A stretch of DNA of 64,000 bases, from positions 180,636,754-180,700,753 of the forward strand of contig OU015496.1 of NCBI GenBank assembly GCA_907164885.2, read 5' to 3'. Position numbers and translations under genes: made by a program. The notes under the pieces are model-generated. The model was not told the origin of the DNA. It saw nothing but the letters and a program-made list of their open reading frames with translations, and made no database searches. The stretch is from Dolomedes plantarius. Lineage: Eukaryota > Arthropoda > Arachnida > Araneae > Dolomedidae. Each line of letters begins with the position of its first letter. Position 1 is the stretch's first letter. Below, piece after piece: positions 59,885 through 64,000 of this stretch.

Positions 59885-61240
59885 CAGTAAGTACGACTTG
59901 ATGTTTGTTATCAATGAAATATTTTTGACACTGCCGATTGTTCATGTATGAAGTTATCAATATCTATATGCGTCTAATTTTCTTTAAAAGCATGTATGTA
60001 TGCTGCATGACTGAAATTTGTTATGAAATATATCTACTGAAATGCATATTTTTTTGTAGTAGTTTTAGATAATATTTGCGCATTTAAAAAGAAAAAGTTA
60101 GAGATGAAATGCCAATATTACAACTATATCCCTTTTTACAAATTACGAAGAACCCTTTTTACAAATTATCAAGTAGTCTTGATTCCAATACAGTATGTTG
60201 TTCTTAAATTCAGTCATTATAATGAAATATTTCTTCCATAATATTATAATGAAAGAAAATTTTAAATTATGAGAAAGGGTACTGAAACGGACTTCGATAC
60301 CGCATAAAAAAAATTCCGTCTAGGAACATACATTGCTCATTTTATAGCATTTATATATTATGTTTGGCATAGAGTACTATTTCCCGTTTAATTATTTTTC
60401 TAATTAAGCAAAATCAAATGGCTCAGAAAGACTACTTCTGATCAGAAAAACCTCAGGATTGTTACTGAAACAAGCATGCTAAAGGAGACATATTATCATT
60501 TGAACTTTCTTTGCATATGTTTAAAACAATGTGTGCGCAGAAATCAGCAGCAATTAATGTAGTAAAAACTTTCTCACACATAATATTGCAGTTTTGTGTT
60601 CACAAACACGAATAATCATAACTACATATACTATTTAGTGGGTTATTGAGCTAACTAATGTAAAAATTTTTTTTTTCAAATTTGTGCTTTTGCTTCATTT
60701 ATTCATATAGTATCATACAATGTCTACTGATACAATATATAAGTAAATGAAACATATATCTTCTTTTTTACTCTTTAATAAGTGTTTATTTACAGGCCAT
60801 TCAGTAATTTAATTTCATTCTACTAGGTTTCAAATCTCGGTGCATTCGTACAAGCACAGACACCAACAATTTTTTACGAGTAATTTATTTTGTTTCGTTT
60901 TATCTGTTATTCAAACTCAATATACTATACATATATAGACAGATGTGTGTGCATATATAGATAGAGAGAGCCAGAATAATCCAAAAAGAGAACGTGTTCG
61001 GTTACAAAGAATTTGAAACGAAATAAACTGTTTATTTATTTAGTAAACGACACCTATGAAAATTTTTTAAAACTATTAATTTATGTTTTTTACACTGAAT
61101 ATAACATACCCTACAAATTACGTAACCCTTTAGTGTGAATAGGGTACCTTTCCCTCATATTTTTCCTTCATATGGTCTCTGATCGTAAAACGCGGTTGAG
61201 GGTGCTGTAAGTGGAACATACATAAACAAACGGTACTTAC
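59885..61240. other. No further gene feature seen
   Basis: AT-rich sequence immediately downstream of the exon 1 donor of the minus-strand gene, presumably the start of its intron. Confidence 0.5.
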
Positions 61241-61514
61241 GAACTTTGACAGCCCTCGCGTTGAGATTCTCCACCACATCCTGGACCCGACTAACCTTGG
61301 CCTTCAATCTCTCGGAGCGTTCGACCACCATGCGACATTCTGATCCTATTTCCTCAAAAATCCTATCCGCAATTTGGGCAATCGAAGCCAGTTGACGTAA
61401 ACAATTCGACAGTTGCACGTTAGTCACGGCGTACAATTCGCACGAATTCTTGTCCGGCGGCAGCGGTTTCCTGCACATGAACACCGGTTCCACGGCCCAC
61501 TTTGGGAACGGCAT
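61241..61514 (-). CDS. NHS/GUK-holder family protein, coding part of exon 1
   Basis: From ATG at 61514 (context AAAGATGCC), 91 codons plus one base run to a GTAAGT donor at 61240. The protein starts MPFPKWAVEPVFMCRKPLP, closely following the MPFxKRxVEPxxLCR start of Nance-Horan syndrome proteins and the insect homologue GUK-holder. Residues about 25-90 (CELYAVTNVQLSNCLRQLAS, IADRIFEEI, VERSERLKAKVSRVQDVVEN) form the helical WAVE-homology-like segment, corresponding in NHS to [20 protein letters not shown]. In vertebrates NHS proteins act in lamellipodia and cell junctions with the Abi/HSPC300/Arp2/3 machinery; Drosophila GUK-holder is linked to Dlg/Scribble at synapses. WAVE proper starts differently (MPLVKR..), so NHS/GUKH is the better fit. 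Reading past the donor gives unrelated residues to 61155. Confidence 0.85.
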
Positions 61515-61681
61515 CTTTCCGGGGCGATATTTTTTTTTTTTGTTCAGGTGAATAATCTGGAGAAAATCCTAATTATCCCGACGCCGGCCATGATGGAATA
61601 ATCCGGGCAGTGGAACTCCAATCGCACACACACTTACATGAGCGCTACGCATCCATTTAGACTGTTTACTGCCTGAGGACT
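61515..61681 (-). other. Predicted 5'UTR of the NHS/GUK-holder-like transcript
   Basis: If transcription starts at the A of TCAGTC (61681), the leader is 167 nt and leads directly into the ATG at 61514. It includes a minus-strand A-run from 61541 to 61532. The transcription start is inferred from the motifs at 61650-61683. Confidence 0.5.
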
Positions 61682-61683
61682 GA
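61650..61683 (-). promoter_or_regulatory. Inr + DPE core promoter of the NHS/GUK-holder-like gene
   Basis: On the minus strand TCAGTC (61683-61678) is a perfect arthropod initiator (TCAKTY), with +1 at 61681. GGATG lies at exactly +28 to +32 (61654-61650) and fits the downstream promoter element RGWYV. The spacing is the canonical strict one. It lies 167 nt upstream of the exon 1 ATG. Confidence 0.6.
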
Positions 61684-61727
61684 ATGAAAGTTTTTCGGAG
61701 CGCGGCGCCTTTCCCGGGAGATGCGTG

Positions 61728-61732
61728 ATTGG
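61728..61732 (-). promoter_or_regulatory. CCAAT box, about -50
   Basis: CCAAT on the minus strand, 47-51 bases upstream of the predicted start, within a GC-richer patch (GCGCCGCGCTCC, CCCGGGAAAGG). Position and composition fit a proximal promoter element; a 5-base motif alone is weak. Confidence 0.3.
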
Positions 61733-62029
61733 TCCGCAGGGTTACCATGCCTTCGCTGCCGATTTGCTCGCCAAACGATTTTATGCAGCCTCGTCAACGC
61801 GAAAAGAGGAAAGACGCGCAATGCAGGTAATGCAAGCTCTTTGCTGCCAACAAAGAATGTCCAGAAGATTGCTCATTTTATGCACTTGTATGATTTTTTT
61901 TTATATCAATAGAGCAACGAGAATTACTTTTACGGGCGAGGGGAGTGAACTTGATTCATAGGTAGAAAATTTCGTTTTGAGAAGAGGGGGTGGGAGTGCA
62001 GACAATTAATTTTATAAATACATTTTGGG
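61733..62029. other. Upstream flank of the minus-strand gene
   Basis: Moderately GC-rich to about 61860. Plus frames at 61721-61961 are unrecognised and overlap each other in different frames. Confidence 0.4.
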
Positions 62030-62308
62030 CTTGTGGCGGCCCAGTGGTACGGCGCGCTGGTTTTCGGTGCTGAGGGTGCTGGGATCGAATCCTGGCTTCG
62101 CGCCACGAAAAATGACTCCGTTCGTTTCGTCCCTTCATAGGGGGTAATGCTGTCCCTCCCATATGGTGCCCCCACAATAAAATGGGCAGTAAAATTGCGG
62201 CGTAGTATAGCACTGCCCTCTAGAAAGCATGTGATCTAGAGGGCAGTGAGTATAGGCAAATATTTTACGACAAGTGCCTCCGCATTGGAAAAAAAAATAA
62301 TAATAATT
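62030..62308 (+). repeat. tRNA-derived SINE carrying a hairpin
   Basis: Head: A-box-like GCCCAGTGGTACGGCGCG, B box GGGATCGAATCCTGG. The body CCCTTCATAGGGGGTAATGC matches CCCCTCATAGGGAGCAATGC of the SINE at 44971, and the tail GTGCCTCCGCATTGG plus A-run is the same. A hairpin with perfect 14-base arms (CACTGCCCTCTAGA at 62211-62224, inverse at 62235-62248) sits between body and tail and is absent from the 44971 copy, suggesting a small insertion. Confidence 0.8.
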
Positions 62309-62321
62309 CCATTTTTCTACA

Positions 62322-62369
62322 GTCCCTTTGATGATTCGTCTCCGACCGGAGACGAATCATCAAAGGGAC
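62322..62369. repeat. 48-bp near-perfect palindrome
   Basis: 23-base arms (start GTCCCTTTGATGATTCGTCT, end ..GGGAC) are exactly inverted around a 2-base centre (AC). It lies about 640 bp upstream of the predicted start of the minus-strand gene. Confidence 0.95.
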
Positions 62370-62849
62370 GACGGCGAGGGGACCAATAAATCACTGATTT
62401 TCCCCTACACACTTCGCTCTCAGTTTTGCGAATGTATGAAAGGAGCATAAGAGGGTTGATCAAAATGGAGTAGTTATCGCGCATGGAGGAATGCTTGATT
62501 GTTTCTCATAGGTCGAGGAAAAATGCTTTCTGTTTCCGCGAGCAGTATTCCTTCTGAAGCAATACTGTTTGTTGCGATGATTTTTGTGATCTGATAAAGG
62601 CTTAAGAGGTGATACTTACACTTTCATAAAATCAGAACAATGATGATTATAAAATTGTAAGTAATAAATTTACAATGAAATAATAAATTAATTGCTGTAA
62701 ATCTGAAAATATTAAAAGGCTGCATTGAAAAATTATGATAAAACCTGATAGGATTGGAAATCCAGTAAAAAAATCGGCTATTAGTTTTCATTTTCTGGGC
62801 GTAAAACATACTTTGAAGTTTTAGATTCAAACAACCGCATGTTTTTGAG
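62370..62849. other. No gene seen
   Basis: AT-rich; nothing assignable. Confidence 0.5.
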
Positions 62850-63090
62850 AGGATATCATTGCTATAAGTCCCGTAATTTTGAACCGAGTCAAGTGACGAG
62901 ACCGGAACACTTGACCCAGCACCTCCAAAGGTAATTTCGAGAACTTGGAGGACATTGCAGCCACGACAGATTTTACGTGCACCAGCCGCATTAGTGTACA
63001 CGGCAGTGGATTTGTCAGCGACGAGCATCGAACCAGTGACTTTCAGATCACTAGCCCGCTGCCCTTGCCAACTGGGCCACTGCGCCCAGA
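62850..63090 (-). repeat. tRNA-derived SINE, minus strand
   Basis: Minus-strand head GGGCGCAGTGGCCCAGTTGG.. with A-box-like AGTGGCCCAGTTGGC, an anticodon-arm-like stretch GTGATCTGAAAGTCAC and B box GGTTCGATGCTC. An unrelated body with CACTGCCGTGTACAC and GGTCAAGTGTTCCGG follows. The 3' end near 62850 is approximate. The 158-codon frame across it is a by-product. Confidence 0.65.
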
Positions 63091-63636
63091 ATAATAACAT
63101 TTAAAGGAGGTATATTGTTCTATAAAATATAATTTTGGAATCATTTAACTATAAAATTTAAGACCAAGTTTGGTAGTTTGCCCAAAGAAGTGTAACGCTC
63201 TTAAAACTCAGATTATAGTGAAGTATATGACATCTTTATCTAATTGCAGGCTTCTTGGGGAAAATCACTAATCATGTGTGTAAAGCAGGACTAATGGGGT
63301 GTTTTGGAAGAGTGTTACACTTCAAATGCACTTTTTTTTTCTTTTTTTTTCGGTAAAGAAAACTCAGGAAATTTTGTTGACTGAGCTGGCAAGATATGCC
63401 TCCTGCAAAAATCAATCAAAATTATTATGACACAGCGGATCTTAAAATTTAGAGGAAACAAAGTAACAAAGCAAGTCAAGTTCGTATTTACAGTATAAAC
63501 AAAGTAAGTCAAGTTCATATTTCTCAGGCACATGCTTACACACATATATGCATGCATTTAACTTCATTTATCTTCTAGCTCTGCAATTTCCATGGGCTTT
63601 TATACAGCAATTTCGTTTCCTCAAGGAACTGTTATT
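63091..63636. other. No gene seen
   Basis: AT-rich with T-runs at 63331-63350; nothing assignable. Confidence 0.5.
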
Positions 63637-63988
63637 GACCCGAGGTAGCATAGTCGTAGCGTGTTGGACTCTGAACTGAGGGTGCTCGGTTGGAATCCCG
63701 ACGAACACCAATAGATTCCGTCTTGTCTAAGCCGGAAATGGGCACGTTAAGTCCGTAGACCGGAAAGTCTTTCCACGTTGTCAGTGGGTGGCGGAAGGTA
63801 CGAACCCCCAGATGTTGCCCCTTGATGTGCTCAACCAAAATTGAAGTGGCACGAAGGAAGCAATGTTGACTCTATGTATGGTGCTCCCAGATAAAAAGTA
63901 GTCAACAATTTCTGCGGTATACAGTGCAAATGTCTGTATAAAAGCGTCCGTTTTAGAAAGAAGGAAAAAAATTAAAAGAAGAAAAAAG
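63637..63988 (+). repeat. tRNA-derived SINE
   Basis: Head CCGAGGTAGCATAGTCGTAG (A-box region) and TCGGTTGGAATCCCGACG (B-box region). The long body includes CCGGAAAGTCTTTCCACGTT. The 3' part GGAAGCAATGTTGACTC..GTGCTCCCAGATAAAA resembles the body of the 44971 and 62030 SINEs, followed by A-rich sequence. It shares the 3' module but not the head. Confidence 0.65.
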
Positions 63989-64000
63989 CAACTATGCGGC

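Noticed and set aside
61155..61240. Continuation of the NHS-like frame past the donor
   Set aside because: Sequence after GTAAGT loses family similarity; treated as intron.
62624..63100. 158-codon minus frame
   Set aside because: Runs across a tRNA-derived SINE and adjoining AT-rich DNA; not a gene.

Overview
This is non-coding-rich eukaryotic DNA, strongly AT-biased, with long (TA)n and (CA)n microsatellites and a dense population of small, mostly non-autonomous DNA transposons. The repertoire (pogo/Tigger, PIF/Harbinger, hAT, Helitron, tRNA-derived SINEs) and an NHS/GUK-holder first exon with an Inr+DPE core promoter point to an arthropod. A chelicerate such as a spider is my best guess, but only a guess. 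Nothing bacterial or plasmid-like is present.

The one host gene I can support lies near the right end on the minus strand. Exon 1 (61241-61514 coding, 5'UTR to about 61681) encodes the N-terminal WAVE-homology-like region of a Nance-Horan syndrome/GUK-holder family protein and ends in a clean GTAAGT donor. I recognise no further exon of this gene, so the rest of the window is probably its very long first intron, which would fit the absence of other clear genes. Two short plus-strand ATG-to-donor segments (26094-26138; 47507-47563, the latter signal-peptide-like) are weak candidates for first exons of nested transcripts.

Layout. 1-5.8 kb: a PIF/Harbinger element (1476-4023, TSD TAA) that lost most of its transposase and carries a microsatellite and a Tigger element; the Tigger has an intact but DDE-less ORF. 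Two near-identical tandem Tigger MITEs follow, embedded in (TA)n. 6.5-17 kb: two of three Helitron copies, Harbinger and hAT MITEs, a Helitron 5' fragment with coding remnant, a mariner-like MITE, and a hAT element hiding a frameshifted transposase C-terminus. 20-34 kb: hAT MITE, a SINE, an unclassified 2.3-kb inverted-repeat unit with phased palindromes (25824-28100), a Harbinger MITE and two copies of one small hAT family. 36-37 kb: hAT element with a transposase C-terminus. 41-43 kb: a diverged duplication in which one copy carries a Harbinger MITE and the other is the empty site. 44-47 kb: SINEs. 50-60 kb: TIR element, third Helitron, SINE tail, three hAT MITEs with TSDs. 61-64 kb: the gene start, a 48-bp near-perfect palindrome and three SINEs.

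Long stretches between these hold AT-rich sequence in which I see nothing assignable. All boundaries were read by eye; no alignment or database search was run.
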